Translations under genes and position numbers: made by a program
Assembly: GCA_022823165.1 (NCBI GenBank)
Contig: JAJDXR010000059.1
Coordinates: 1 to 40,205, forward strand
Source: Anaerolineae bacterium
GTDB taxonomy: Bacteria > Chloroflexota > Anaerolineae > Aggregatilineales > Phototrophicaceae
Direction of reading: 5' to 3'
DNA length: 40,205 bases
Shown: piece after piece, positions 32,668-40,069 of the stretch
How positions within the stretch are numbered: the stretch's first letter is position 1
Layout: every line of letters starts with the position of its first letter
The notes under the pieces: generated by a model
Told to the model about the DNA's origin: nothing
The model's input: only the letters and a program-made list of their open reading frames with translations
Databases searched by the model: none

Positions 32668-34251
32668 TTACATATCGGCGCGGCTAAGCAGGGTCACATC
32701 CAGCGTCCAATGGGGGTGGAAGATAAAGCCCTGCAGGTTTGCCAGGTAAGCGGAGGGCTGCTCTGGCACGACAAAGGGCGCGAAGGGACCCTGCTGCTGG
32801 TTAAACTCTTGCAGCGCGGTATAGACCTCCATGCGCTCATCGGGGTCGCTGGCGGTTCTCGCGCGGGCGATCAATGCTTGGATATCTTCCGGCACATCTT
32901 CCAATTGCCAGTTGTTGCGCTCGGTGGCGACTTTGCCGCCGGGCAAGAAGCTGGTGAAGTCAATTGGATCGAGAATGTCCGGACCCCAGAGCCAATAGCC
33001 GACGCTGTGCTCGCCACTGCGATATTTCGCCAGCTCGACCTGCATTTCGCCCGGGGAGAGGGTGACATTGATGCCGGCTTCGGCGAGATCGGCTTGGATT
33101 TTCTGGGCATTGGTATTGAAGCTGACGCCGCCGAGCGCCCAGTCCGGATATTCCAGATTCATGTCCAGGCCGTCGGGGTAGCCGGCTTCGGCCAGCAGCT
33201 CGCGCGCTTTGTCCAAGTCACGGCTGAAGGCGCGATCTTCGCCAAAGGCGGTGAAGAGGCCGACCCACATATTGCTGCCGGGCGTGACGCCGCCCCAAAG
33301 GGTCTTGTAGCCTTCATAATCCAGGGCGTAGCGAACGGCCAGCTGAACTTTGGGATCGGCGAAGGGACCGCTCTTTTCTTCATCCGTGTTCATGATGATG
33401 AAGTGCGTCCAATTGCTAAGCCCGCGATAAATCTCGATGCTCTCGTTGCCTACCAGCGAGGCGACATTGTCGCTGGAGAGGTCCAGCGCGATGTCAATTT
33501 CGCCCGCTTCCAGCGCCGCTTTTTGCGTGGCCGCTTCGGGCATGTTGATGATGATCACGCGGTCGAAATAGGGCTGCTCGCCCCAGTAATTCTCGTTGCG
33601 GACCAATTCAGTCCGGGCTTGCGGCTCCCATAGCGCCAGCATATAGGGTCCGGAACCGGCCGACTGGCTGTCGAGATAGGCGCCGGCTTCATCGGTCTCA
33701 GCCGCGTCCATGGCATCAGTGCCGCCATTCTCGCGCACGACATCAGCGTTGGAGACGCTGAAGACCGCGCTGGTGATCTCCGACAAGAACGAGGGGCGCG
33801 GCTCAACCACGGTGATGGCGACGGTGTCATCGTCAATCGCTTCCAGCGAATCAATCGGGTCGGCGAGGAAAGACGGGTTGCCATCGCGGTATTTCAGGCG
33901 GTTGAACGAGAAGACGACATCGTCGGCGGTCACGTCATCGCCATTGGCGAAGACAGCATCAGGATTCAGCGAGAAGGTATAGGTCAGACCGTCTTCACTG
34001 ATCTCCCAGCTATCCGCCAGGCGCGGCAGGATCTGGCTGGCGTCTTCGTCGGGGAAGGTGACCAGTTGGTCATAGACGACATGGTTGATCATGTGTCCCG
34101 TGCCAGTGAAGCCGTTGGCCGGGTCTAAAGAATCGGTGGATTCGGCGTGCCCGATCACCAGCACTTTTTCATCCTGCGCGTAGCCGGCGAAGGCGCCGAC
34201 CAGCAGCGCCAAGAGCGCGAGCAGCGCAAGAATGTACTTGAAGCCTTTCAT
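32668..34251 (-). CDS. ABC transporter substrate-binding protein, family 5 (peptide/opine type)
   Basis: The 527-aa protein begins with a signal peptide (MKGFKYILALLALLALLVGAFAGYA, cleavage after about residue 25) and has no lipobox cysteine. The mature part is a family-5 solute-binding protein: LDPANGF near 42, NGDDVTADDVVFSFNR, YDRVI-like and WTHFIIMN segments. It captures a peptide or organic compound outside the membrane for the downstream permeases. The ATG at 34251 has GGAG about 9 nt upstream; the longer frame from 34332 is rejected because the signal peptide starts at this Met. It lies 77 nt after the Gfo/Idh gene. Confidence 0.9.
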   Translation of the reverse strand: MKGFKYILALLALLALLVGAFAGYAQDEKVLVIGHAESTDSLDPANGFTGTGHMINHVVYDQLVTFPDEDASQILPRLADSWEISEDGLTYTFSLNPDAVFANGDDVTADDVVFSFNRLKYRDGNPSFLADPIDSLEAIDDDTVAITVVEPRPSFLSEITSAVFSVSNADVVRENGGTDAMDAAETDEAGAYLDSQSAGSGPYMLALWEPQARTELVRNENYWGEQPYFDRVIIINMPEAATQKAALEAGEIDIALDLSSDNVASLVGNESIEIYRGLSNWTHFIIMNTDEEKSGPFADPKVQLAVRYALDYEGYKTLWGGVTPGSNMWVGLFTAFGEDRAFSRDLDKARELLAEAGYPDGLDMNLEYPDWALGGVSFNTNAQKIQADLAEAGINVTLSPGEMQVELAKYRSGEHSVGYWLWGPDILDPIDFTSFLPGGKVATERNNWQLEDVPEDIQALIARARTASDPDERMEVYTALQEFNQQQGPFAPFVVPEQPSAYLANLQGFIFHPHWTLDVTLLSRADM

Positions 34252-34328
34252 TTTCTTCACTCCTTCATAGAACATGGAACGATATTTTGTAGCAAGCGGA
34301 TTATAGCGAATCGCGCAAGTCGGCGCAA

Positions 34329-35369
34329 TCAAGCGGAAAATACCACGCGTCTTCCTTCCCGCGCTGACCGATACGCGCCCAGGATCATCTCAATGCAGAC
34401 GCGGCCTTCCTCAGCCGTGGCCAGCGGCGGCCCCTCGCCCTTGAGATAGTCCACCAGCGGGCGCGGCACGGCTTCAATGCGCGCGCGCTGCGGCACGATG
34501 GGGAAGTCGAAACGCTCCCAATCCTCGGCGCCGGCGCGGAATAACTTGAGCGCGCTGCCTTCCGCCGGCAGCAGCGAAGCGGGCAGGTCGCCGTAATTCT
34601 GCTGGATCGTACCGGCATCGCCGTAGATCTCGGTGGTGGCTTCGGCAGCCAATTGCGTCGAGCTATTGAAGAGGATGCCGATCTCGCCTTTCGCGAAGCG
34701 GTAAATTGCCACGCCGTTGTCATCAGGCGCGGCATCAGTGACGATATTGTCGATTTCGGCCATGACGCTGAGCGGCCGCCCCAACATCCAGTAGAACCAG
34801 TCGGCGGCGTGCGAGGCATCGTCCATGAACATGCCCATATTCTGGACCGGGTCAATATGCCAGTTGCCTGGCGCAGCCCACTCCTTGTTCAGCAGCATGG
34901 GGATGGCATGGCGGCGGCGAACGACGGCAATCTTCCCGACCGCGCCGCTATCCGCCAGCGCTTTCATCTTCATGTTGACCGGATCGCAGCGCATTTGATA
35001 ACAGAGACTGAACTTGGCACCCGTTCGCTTGATGACCTCGATGATGGCGTCGCAATCGCCCAGCGTCAGCGCCATCGGCTTCTGCAGCAGCACGTCTTTG
35101 CCGGCTTCGGCGGCGGCGATCACATGCGCGGCGTGTTGATTGGTCGGGCTGGCCACGAAAACGGCGTCGATATCAGCGCGCGCCAGCAGTTGATCGAGGC
35201 GCGGCTGCCATTCCAGGCCGAACTCGGCGGCGGCCGCTTGACCACGCTCGGCGTCATCATCCCAGGCGGCGACGACCTCGGCATCGGCGAAATCGGCGAT
35301 GACACGGCAGTAAGCGCTGACGTGGCCGTGCGCGAAGCTGATGACGCCCAGGCGAATTTTGTCGGGCAT
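34329..35369 (-). CDS. Gfo/Idh/MocA-family oxidoreductase
   Basis: The 346-aa protein has an N-terminal Rossmann fold (RLGVISFAHGHVSAYC, with the family's LQKPMAL at about 95-101) and a C-terminal GFO_IDH_MocA domain. Catalytic-lysine motif QKP is visible, and MDDASHAADWFYW matches the family's conserved HxxDW helix. It would oxidise or reduce a sugar, inositol or similar polyol with NAD(P). The gene starts 6 nt after the Rieske gene stop, placing it within the same operon. Confidence 0.87.
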   Translation of the reverse strand: MPDKIRLGVISFAHGHVSAYCRVIADFADAEVVAAWDDDAERGQAAAAEFGLEWQPRLDQLLARADIDAVFVASPTNQHAAHVIAAAEAGKDVLLQKPMALTLGDCDAIIEVIKRTGAKFSLCYQMRCDPVNMKMKALADSGAVGKIAVVRRRHAIPMLLNKEWAAPGNWHIDPVQNMGMFMDDASHAADWFYWMLGRPLSVMAEIDNIVTDAAPDDNGVAIYRFAKGEIGILFNSSTQLAAEATTEIYGDAGTIQQNYGDLPASLLPAEGSALKLFRAGAEDWERFDFPIVPQRARIEAVPRPLVDYLKGEGPPLATAEEGRVCIEMILGAYRSAREGRRVVFSA

Positions 35370-35375
35370 AAACGG

Positions 35376-35774
35376 CTAGCCTTTCGCCACAAAGTCGCTG
35401 ACATCGACATCGACGATGATATCGTCGCCGTCAATGATGATGGGGTAGGTCTTGACGCGCAGGTCGGGGTCGACCAGGCACTCGCCGCTGGCGATGTCGA
35501 ATTGCCAGGCATGCCAGGGGCAGCGGATGATCTCGCCCTCGCGCTCGTAGCCGACGAAGCCGTCAGTCAGCGAAGGCGGCGCGGTCGTGCTGCTGCGCCC
35601 GGCGACTTCGCCGGTGCAGAGGGGGCCGCGTTTGTGCGGGCAGATATTTCTCAGCGCGTAAAAGCTGCCGTTCACGTTGAAAATGCCGATGCCGGCGCGC
35701 CCACGGAAAGGCACGATGATCTTGCGTCCGCCGACCGGGATTTCGGCGACCTTGCCGACCACGATGCGTTTCAC
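35376..35774 (-). CDS. Rieske [2Fe-2S] ferredoxin-like protein
   Basis: The 132-aa single-domain protein has C45-P-H47 (CPHKRGPL) and C85-P-W-H88 (CPWHAWQFD) as 2Fe-2S ligands. The 37 residues between the pairs exceed the 15-17 common in Rieske ferredoxins of ring-hydroxylating oxygenases and contain a Ser/Thr/Pro insertion. It could deliver electrons to an oxygenase or be a subunit of one; no oxygenase gene is adjacent. The start is GTG, overlapping the amidohydrolase stop as GTGA (4 nt), so translation is coupled. Confidence 0.87.
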   Translation of the reverse strand: MKRIVVGKVAEIPVGGRKIIVPFRGRAGIGIFNVNGSFYALRNICPHKRGPLCTGEVAGRSSTTAPPSLTDGFVGYEREGEIIRCPWHAWQFDIASGECLVDPDLRVKTYPIIIDGDDIIVDVDVSDFVAKG

Positions 35775-36955
35775 GCCACGACCGCCTCGATCATGTCATC
35801 ACTGATGCGCAGCAAGTCCAGCGCGTTCTCAGCGAAGATGCGCCGGTGCATGCGCTCGTCCAGCTTGGGCAGCACGGTCACCGGGTCGTTCCAGTCAAAA
35901 TGCGGGAAGTCGCTGCAGAATATCAGCGTTTCGTCGGCGTGTAACATCTCCAGCATTTGATAGACTTGCTCGGTCTGCGGTGGCTCGTGCATGGGTTGGG
36001 AGCCGATGCGGATATGCTCGCGGAAGTATTCGCTGGGCAGGCGCTTGAGCCAGGGCGTCTGGTCGCCAATGGCTTTCCAGTCGGCGTCCATGTGCCACAT
36101 CAGCGGCGCCGCCCACATCTGCTGCACTTCGATCAGCGCGACTTTGAAGTTGGGGAATTTCTCGAAGACGCCCTCGACGATCAGCGAGGCGGCTTGGGCG
36201 CTGGCCACGCTGGGCCGCGTCATGCGGTTTTCCATGTAATAGCTGGGGAAGCCGACCGGCGTGGGCGTCGAGCCCGGGCTGCCGCCGCCGATATGCGAGA
36301 CCACCGGCAAATCATGCTCGGCGCAAGCCTCCCAGATGGGATGGTATCTGCGCTTGCCAAACAAGTCAGGCGTCTGCATGGGCATCATGACGGCGACGGT
36401 ATCCTTGCGATGCGCCAGGCGCTGAATCTCCTTGACCGCCAGCGCTGGGTCATTGGGCGCCACCAGGATGGCGTTGACCACGCGCGGGTCTCTATCCAGC
36501 CAGTGCTCGATGGTCCAGTCGTTGAAGGCGGTAACCAGCGCTGCCGCCCAATCAGGATCGGGCAAGCCGGCCACCGCCAGGAAGACTGGCGGGCCCGTCA
36601 GCAAGGCGAAGTCGATATTCCAGCGGTCCAGCAGTTCTTTCTGCGTGAATTCCAGCGAGAAGTTGAAGTCGCGCTCTTGCAGCGCCGGGTCTTTGATGTC
36701 GGGGCGGGTGCGGCGGAAGGGCGTGTTGGCGTAGCCGGCGCCGGGCAGGTGCAAGCCCTGATCGAGCAGGTGCTCCTGATAAAACTTGGGCAGGTAGGGC
36801 AGCAGCTGGTGCGGGTCGTGGAAGTTGTGGTGGACGTCGCAGTCGACCAATGTGACGCGGTCGGCGGGCTTGCCGGCCCAGCCCGGCGCGGCGATGGGCG
36901 CTGCGCCTTTCTTGCCGATGTGGATTTGCTCGAGTTTGTCGATTGTTTGCGCCAT
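35771..36955 (-). CDS. Amidohydrolase family 2 protein (metal-dependent hydrolase/decarboxylase type)
   Basis: The 394-aa TIM-barrel protein has the D-x-H start motif VDCDVHH (D40, H42), a second metal His in VSHIGGGSPGS, and the C-terminal acidic ligand in FCSDFPHFDW. This is the PF04909-type group that includes ACMSD, 4-oxalomesaconate hydratase and decarboxylases of aromatic acids. With a Rieske protein directly downstream it likely processes a ring-derived or carboxylated compound. The ATG at 36955 has GGGA about 7 nt upstream; an in-frame TTG lies four codons earlier. It is the first gene of the 36955-30651 operon. Confidence 0.85.
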   Translation of the reverse strand: MAQTIDKLEQIHIGKKGAAPIAAPGWAGKPADRVTLVDCDVHHNFHDPHQLLPYLPKFYQEHLLDQGLHLPGAGYANTPFRRTRPDIKDPALQERDFNFSLEFTQKELLDRWNIDFALLTGPPVFLAVAGLPDPDWAAALVTAFNDWTIEHWLDRDPRVVNAILVAPNDPALAVKEIQRLAHRKDTVAVMMPMQTPDLFGKRRYHPIWEACAEHDLPVVSHIGGGSPGSTPTPVGFPSYYMENRMTRPSVASAQAASLIVEGVFEKFPNFKVALIEVQQMWAAPLMWHMDADWKAIGDQTPWLKRLPSEYFREHIRIGSQPMHEPPQTEQVYQMLEMLHADETLIFCSDFPHFDWNDPVTVLPKLDERMHRRIFAENALDLLRISDDMIEAVVA

Positions 36956-36974
36956 GGTTCTTCCCAAGTAGCCC

Positions 36975-37002
36975 TTGATTATCGCACTGAATACGGTATG
37001 AT
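36975..37002 (+). promoter_or_regulatory. Promoter of the fold-back small-ORF transcript
   Basis: TTGATT (36975-36980), a 16-bp spacer and TATGAT (36997-37002) predict a start at 37008-37010. This is precisely where the 12-nt 5' fold-back arm begins. A GATAAT -10 box on the minus strand (36984-36979) for the amidohydrolase operon overlaps it, so the two divergent promoters share DNA. Confidence 0.6.
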
Positions 37003-37008
37003 GCTCGT

Positions 37009-37206
37009 TGTAGTCACCTACCTGCTCCGGACATGCACACGTAAATCAAGCCGGAAGAAAGGGGGTGATAGAAGTGGAGATTGAGTATGTATTCAACCTA
37101 ATAATGATGATATTTGTTTTTAATCTTACATTTCGTGTTAAGATAGTTGTTAATCCAAAGATTGAAATATGCATTTTCAGATAGTTTATTTGGTTAGGTG
37201 ACTACA
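37009..37206 (+). ncRNA. Fold-back mRNA with 12-nt 5'-3' long-range pairing around a small ORF
   Basis: TGTAGTCACCTA (37009-37020), at the expected 5' end of the transcript, is the exact reverse complement of TAGGTGACTACA (37195-37206), nine nucleotides before the terminator stem. The same 5' segment TCACCTACCT (37014-37023) can instead pair with AGGGGGTGA (37060-37068), the ribosome binding site of the ORF, in nine pairs with one bulge. TCCGG/CCGGA (37026-37030/37051-37055) forms a local hairpin. Type I toxin mRNAs use this arrangement to stay untranslated until processed. Confidence 0.55.
37074..37184 (+). CDS. 36-aa hydrophobic small protein, candidate type I toxin
   Basis: A GTG start at 37074 follows a near-perfect Shine-Dalgarno (AGGGGG, 8 nt spacing) and opens a 36-codon frame to TAG at 37182-37184. 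The peptide reads EIEYVFNLIMMIFVFNLTF near the front: an N-terminal acidic pair, a continuous hydrophobic segment of about 16 residues, then basic residues (RVKIVV, PKIE), as in membrane-acting small toxins. It is too short for the usual ORF cut-off and matches no family I can name. The coding region is markedly A+T rich compared with flanking genes. Translation may be blocked by the 5' end of its own mRNA. Alternative: an ordinary small leader peptide. Confidence 0.5.
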   Translation: MEIEYVFNLIMMIFVFNLTFRVKIVVNPKIEICIFR

Positions 37207-37214
37207 TTGATGCG

Positions 37215-37249
37215 GGAGCTTGAGTGTAAACTCAAGCTCCTTTACGTTT
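37215..37249 (+). terminator. Terminator of the fold-back small-ORF transcript
   Basis: GGAGCTTGAG (37215-37224) and CTCAAGCTCC (37231-37240) form a perfect 10-bp stem with a TGTAAA loop followed by TTTACGTTT. It bounds the transcript at about 37245. Confidence 0.85.
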
Positions 37250-37319
37250 GGCATTATTGCTACCCTTAACACAGCCTACACTGGTCGTACCTTGTTCAGC
37301 TACCGCTGTCCCTGCTGAC

Positions 37320-37351
37320 TAAGGAAACCTTTCGAAAGTTCACATTCCTTA
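37320..37351. repeat. Nested dyad downstream of the SH3-domain gene
   Basis: TAAGGAA (37320-37326) and TTCCTTA (37345-37351) enclose a CTTTCGAAAG palindrome. On the minus strand it lies just after the stop of the SH3-domain gene and could end its transcript, but there is no T-tract. Confidence 0.35.
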
Positions 37352-37375
37352 ATTTGAGATTGCGCTAAGCGCTAA

Positions 37376-38401
37376 TCAATTGGATGTAACGGGCAGCGTC
37401 ATAAAGTCGGTGGCCGGAGGCCATGAAAGATATTGAGCAGAAACCCACCCCGTATCGATCTGTATCCAGGCACCGGAGCTGTTGCGTCCAATAACGGAAA
37501 CACGCTCTCCAAAACTTAAACTTCCGACGCGCTCATAATTCGTCCCTGGGCCAGATCGTATATTCAGTGAATTTGATTGTGCAAAGGCTCGGTCTGGAAC
37601 GGACTCGGGTGTTGTAGTTGTCTGGCTTGGTTCAGAATAGTCAATTAACGGACCAAACCAAATAGTGTCACTTGAGTAATCGGGTGTCCAACCGAAAATG
37701 AAACCATTTTCATCTTCGGGGGCTTGGAAAAACACCAATCCTGTTGATTCACTACCAGGCAGTAAGTCTTCTGAGAATACCGTCCAATAGTCCTCGAATA
37801 CCGAATTACCTTCGGGTTGGTATGGGATGCCTCTCCGCCCAGCGAGCTCAAATTCACTGTAACGAGAGAAATTGCATCGTGTTCTCCGCGCAGCATCGCA
37901 TTTAGCGTAAACTACGACACCAATAAACTCGTTTCCGGGCTTTATGTCCTTGCAATATCCACCAGACCTTATACATATCTCGCTACCAAACCGTGCGTAG
38001 TCAGATACGCCTATCCAACGTCCTTCGCCATCGTCCCATATCCAGCCAGGTTGAACAGGGTCGGCAAATGTGCCCGCGCCCGCTTCAGTCCCGGTTGCAC
38101 CTGGTGATTCATCATCACTTTCAGAGATTGATTCTGAACTAGGGCTTATGGCTTCTAAGCCAGGTATGCATTCGCTAAACGGAGCGATGGAAGATTCAAT
38201 GAGTGAATACAAATCTTCAAGCGCAGTAATCAAGTCATCAGTGCTACGTGTTTGTTGATAATCAGCGATTTCGATATCAATTTTCTGATTTATATCCGAT
38301 GGCTCGCAAGATGTACTATCCTGGGCGGCGCTGATTCCTATTATGAGTGTAAACAATACAATCAGCAGAATCACACTTGCTCGATACCTTATGGGATACA
38401 T
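37376..38401 (-). CDS. Secreted protein with C-terminal bacterial SH3 domain
   Basis: The 341-aa protein has a signal peptide (MYPIRYRASVILLIVLFTLIIGISA, cleavage about residue 25). The middle region is of low family recognisability: a Ser/Glu-rich linker (SPSSESISESDDESPGATGTEAG) and then a beta-rich domain with several Cys (CIRSGGYCK, CDAARRTRC). The end, LNIRSGPGTNYERVGSLSFGERVSVIGRN, is an SH3_3-type domain, normally binding cell-wall or other polymers. It is exported. Promoter candidates TTGTTG-17-TAACAT and TTGTAG-17-CATATT overlap about 70 nt upstream; AAGGAG is a good ribosome site. The gene is A+T richer than its neighbours. Confidence 0.8.
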   Translation of the reverse strand: MYPIRYRASVILLIVLFTLIIGISAAQDSTSCEPSDINQKIDIEIADYQQTRSTDDLITALEDLYSLIESSIAPFSECIPGLEAISPSSESISESDDESPGATGTEAGAGTFADPVQPGWIWDDGEGRWIGVSDYARFGSEICIRSGGYCKDIKPGNEFIGVVVYAKCDAARRTRCNFSRYSEFELAGRRGIPYQPEGNSVFEDYWTVFSEDLLPGSESTGLVFFQAPEDENGFIFGWTPDYSSDTIWFGPLIDYSEPSQTTTTPESVPDRAFAQSNSLNIRSGPGTNYERVGSLSFGERVSVIGRNSSGAWIQIDTGWVSAQYLSWPPATDFMTLPVTSN

Positions 38402-38509
38402 GCTGCATTCTCCTTACTCATTGCGTATTCTCTTGAGTGCTCATCGTTACAATATGTTACCTTGAGTCATTATCTACAACAAAATAATAGACGTTGCCGT
38501 AATCGGATT

Positions 38510-39499
38510 CTACCCCGGCCGCAGCTCCCCCAGCGACCGCTCGCCCTGCTGAATATACCCCGCCACCGGGCTCTCGATGCGCCCATAGGCATTCCAGATC
38601 TTGAAGCCCAGCAGCGCCAGCAGATCGTCGTCAGCCGCCGCCACTACCTCGGGCGCGGTGGCCATGGTGAAGTTGACCTGTGTGCGGAATTGCGGCGCCA
38701 CAAATGTCGTCAGTACGCCCAGCCGCTGCTGATCGCTGACGTTGGCGCCGGTGCCGTGCCAGATGCGCCCGTCAAAGAGCATGGCGCTGCCGGCGACGCC
38801 CTCGGCCGGGATGCTGACCACATCCTTGTCGCGCTCGGCATCGGGACGGCGGCCGTAGAGATGGCTGCGCGGCACGATGCGGGTAGCGCCGATTTCTTCG
38901 GTGAAGTCGTTGAGCATCCACATGACGTTGACGACGACAGGCGGCGCGATCATGGCCGGGTGGTCATCGACGCGGTTGGAGAGCTCGCGCGTCAGCGACC
39001 CGGCCGGCACCGGATTGGGATTGCGATGGATCGGCTCGGGCATCCACCACTGGTCGGTATGCAGGTTCATGGCTATGCCGCCGGGCTTGGCGATATTGGC
39101 GCCATAGCTGGAGAGCAGGTAGTCCGCCCCCAGCACATGCCCGGCAACGGCGCGCACGGTCGGCTGAGCCAGCAGTTCGCGCCAGATCGCGCCTTTGTTG
39201 ATCAACATCCAGACGCGCTGGTTCACGCCGCCGGCCGCCGCCGAGAAGGCCTCACGCCGGACGCGCCCTTCGTCGTCGGTGAATTGGCCCCATTGCTGCT
39301 TGGCGCCGCCGTCTTCAAAGGCGTGGCCGCCTTCCAGTTCCGCCTGTGCTTGCTCAAGCAGGCGCTGTTTGGCGATCGCCAGCTGCTCGGACGAGATGGC
39401 GTCTTTGACCAGGCAGTAGCCGAATTCGTCGATGTTGGATTGCAGGGTGGGGGTGTCGGTAGTCGGTTGGGGGAGTTCTTCGTGCGTCCAGTCGAACAT
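38510..39499 (-). CDS. Phytanoyl-CoA dioxygenase (PhyH)-family protein
   Basis: The 329-aa protein is an Fe(II)/2-oxoglutarate dioxygenase of the PhyH type. The iron facial triad is visible as H147-x-D149 in LHTDQWW and the distal His in RIWHGTGAN; an Arg after it would bind 2-oxoglutarate. It hydroxylates an unactivated carbon of a small molecule, lipid or secondary metabolite. The ATG at 39499 has GGAG 7 nt upstream; the frame extended to 39544 is disfavoured. The upstream promoter (TTGCAA-17-TATGCT) is on this strand. Nearest neighbours give no pathway clue. Confidence 0.87.
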   Translation of the reverse strand: MFDWTHEELPQPTTDTPTLQSNIDEFGYCLVKDAISSEQLAIAKQRLLEQAQAELEGGHAFEDGGAKQQWGQFTDDEGRVRREAFSAAAGGVNQRVWMLINKGAIWRELLAQPTVRAVAGHVLGADYLLSSYGANIAKPGGIAMNLHTDQWWMPEPIHRNPNPVPAGSLTRELSNRVDDHPAMIAPPVVVNVMWMLNDFTEEIGATRIVPRSHLYGRRPDAERDKDVVSIPAEGVAGSAMLFDGRIWHGTGANVSDQQRLGVLTTFVAPQFRTQVNFTMATAPEVVAAADDDLLALLGFKIWNAYGRIESPVAGYIQQGERSLGELRPG

Positions 39500-39543
39500 G
39501 TTGAGTCTCCGAAACTTGCGAGCTGCGTCAGTATGTCCACGCA

Positions 39544-39572
39544 AGCATACTGTAGCGCAGAATCGATTGCAA
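39544..39572 (-). promoter_or_regulatory. Promoter of the PhyH-family gene
   Basis: On the minus strand TTGCAA (39572-39567), a 17-bp spacer and TATGCT (39549-39544) lie about 45 nt upstream of the ATG. Each hexamer matches four of six consensus positions at the ideal spacing. Confidence 0.6.
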
Positions 39573-39649
39573 AAATCCGTAGACTGGTGTGAATTTAGGC
39601 CAGAATTGGTTCAGGGAATTCTGATTGACAAGCGGACTGGAAGCGCGGA

Positions 39650-40002
39650 CTAGTCCAGTTCGGGTATGTTCAATATTGCGGCGAGCGTACGCAATACATC
39701 CTCAACAACTTCTTCTGATACACGCGCCATAAAGCGGGCGCCCCACTCCCGCCAATCGAGCGCTTTCAAGTGATGCGTAAGGATGACTCCCTTAACCGCC
39801 AAGTTTTTGGGCAATGGGACATCAAACTCAAAACGCTTTGCGCGGCTGGTGATGGACAGCAGAAAATGACGTTGAGCGATCTGTTGAAAGCTCTCGACGA
39901 TAGAACTAGCGCGGGGCGATGTCCAGCTTGCTCGCGACCGGCCTGCGGGTCAAGGTGTATCCAAACGACGTCGCCACGTTCTGGAACGTAGGCCACTACC
40001 AC
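39650..40002 (-). pseudogene. mazF: mazF-like toxin gene, broken by a frameshift
   Basis: The first frame encodes VAYVPERGDVVWIHLDPQAG and GHRPALVLSSRAFNRSLN-VIFCCP, the N-terminal half of a PemK/MazF endoribonuclease. At about 39853-39856 one base appears missing. Downstream, the next frame continues with ITSRAKRFEFDVPLPKN, LAVKGVILTHHLKALDW, and ends ILNIPELD before TAG at 39652-39650. Joined, they give a normal-length MazF of about 117 aa. It therefore is a frameshifted pseudogene or contains a sequencing error. It starts at a GTG overlapping the stop of the mazE remnant. Confidence 0.75.
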
Positions 40003-40069
40003 CAGACCTCGTTACCCGCGGGCGGCCCAGTGTCCCATTCCCCTTCATCGTAATCGTCTGGTACACTAG
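39996..40069 (-). pseudogene. mazE: C-terminal remnant of a mazE-like antitoxin
   Basis: The frame PSVPDDYDEGEWDTGPP, then AGNEVWW and TAG, matches the acidic MazE tail that wraps MazF (consensus like EVDWGPPVGNEVW). Upstream the frame enters unrelated DNA at CTAG (40066-40069) and meets a stop soon after. The AbrB-like N-terminal half is missing, presumably separated by the IS element. Confidence 0.65.

Noticed and set aside
31741..33633. A 630-aa plus-strand reading frame antisense to the DppB and SBP genes
   Set aside because: It crosses two well-recognised genes and the intercistronic hairpin, and its composition is that of a reverse-complement artefact.
34653..37084. Long plus-strand frames of 435 and 375 aa antisense to the Gfo/Idh, Rieske and amidohydrolase genes
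   Set aside because: Both are Asp/Val/His-rich shadow frames opposite recognised enzymes.
39770..39991. A 73-aa plus-strand frame antisense to mazF
   Set aside because: The minus strand encodes a recognisable MazF in two frames, so this is a shadow.
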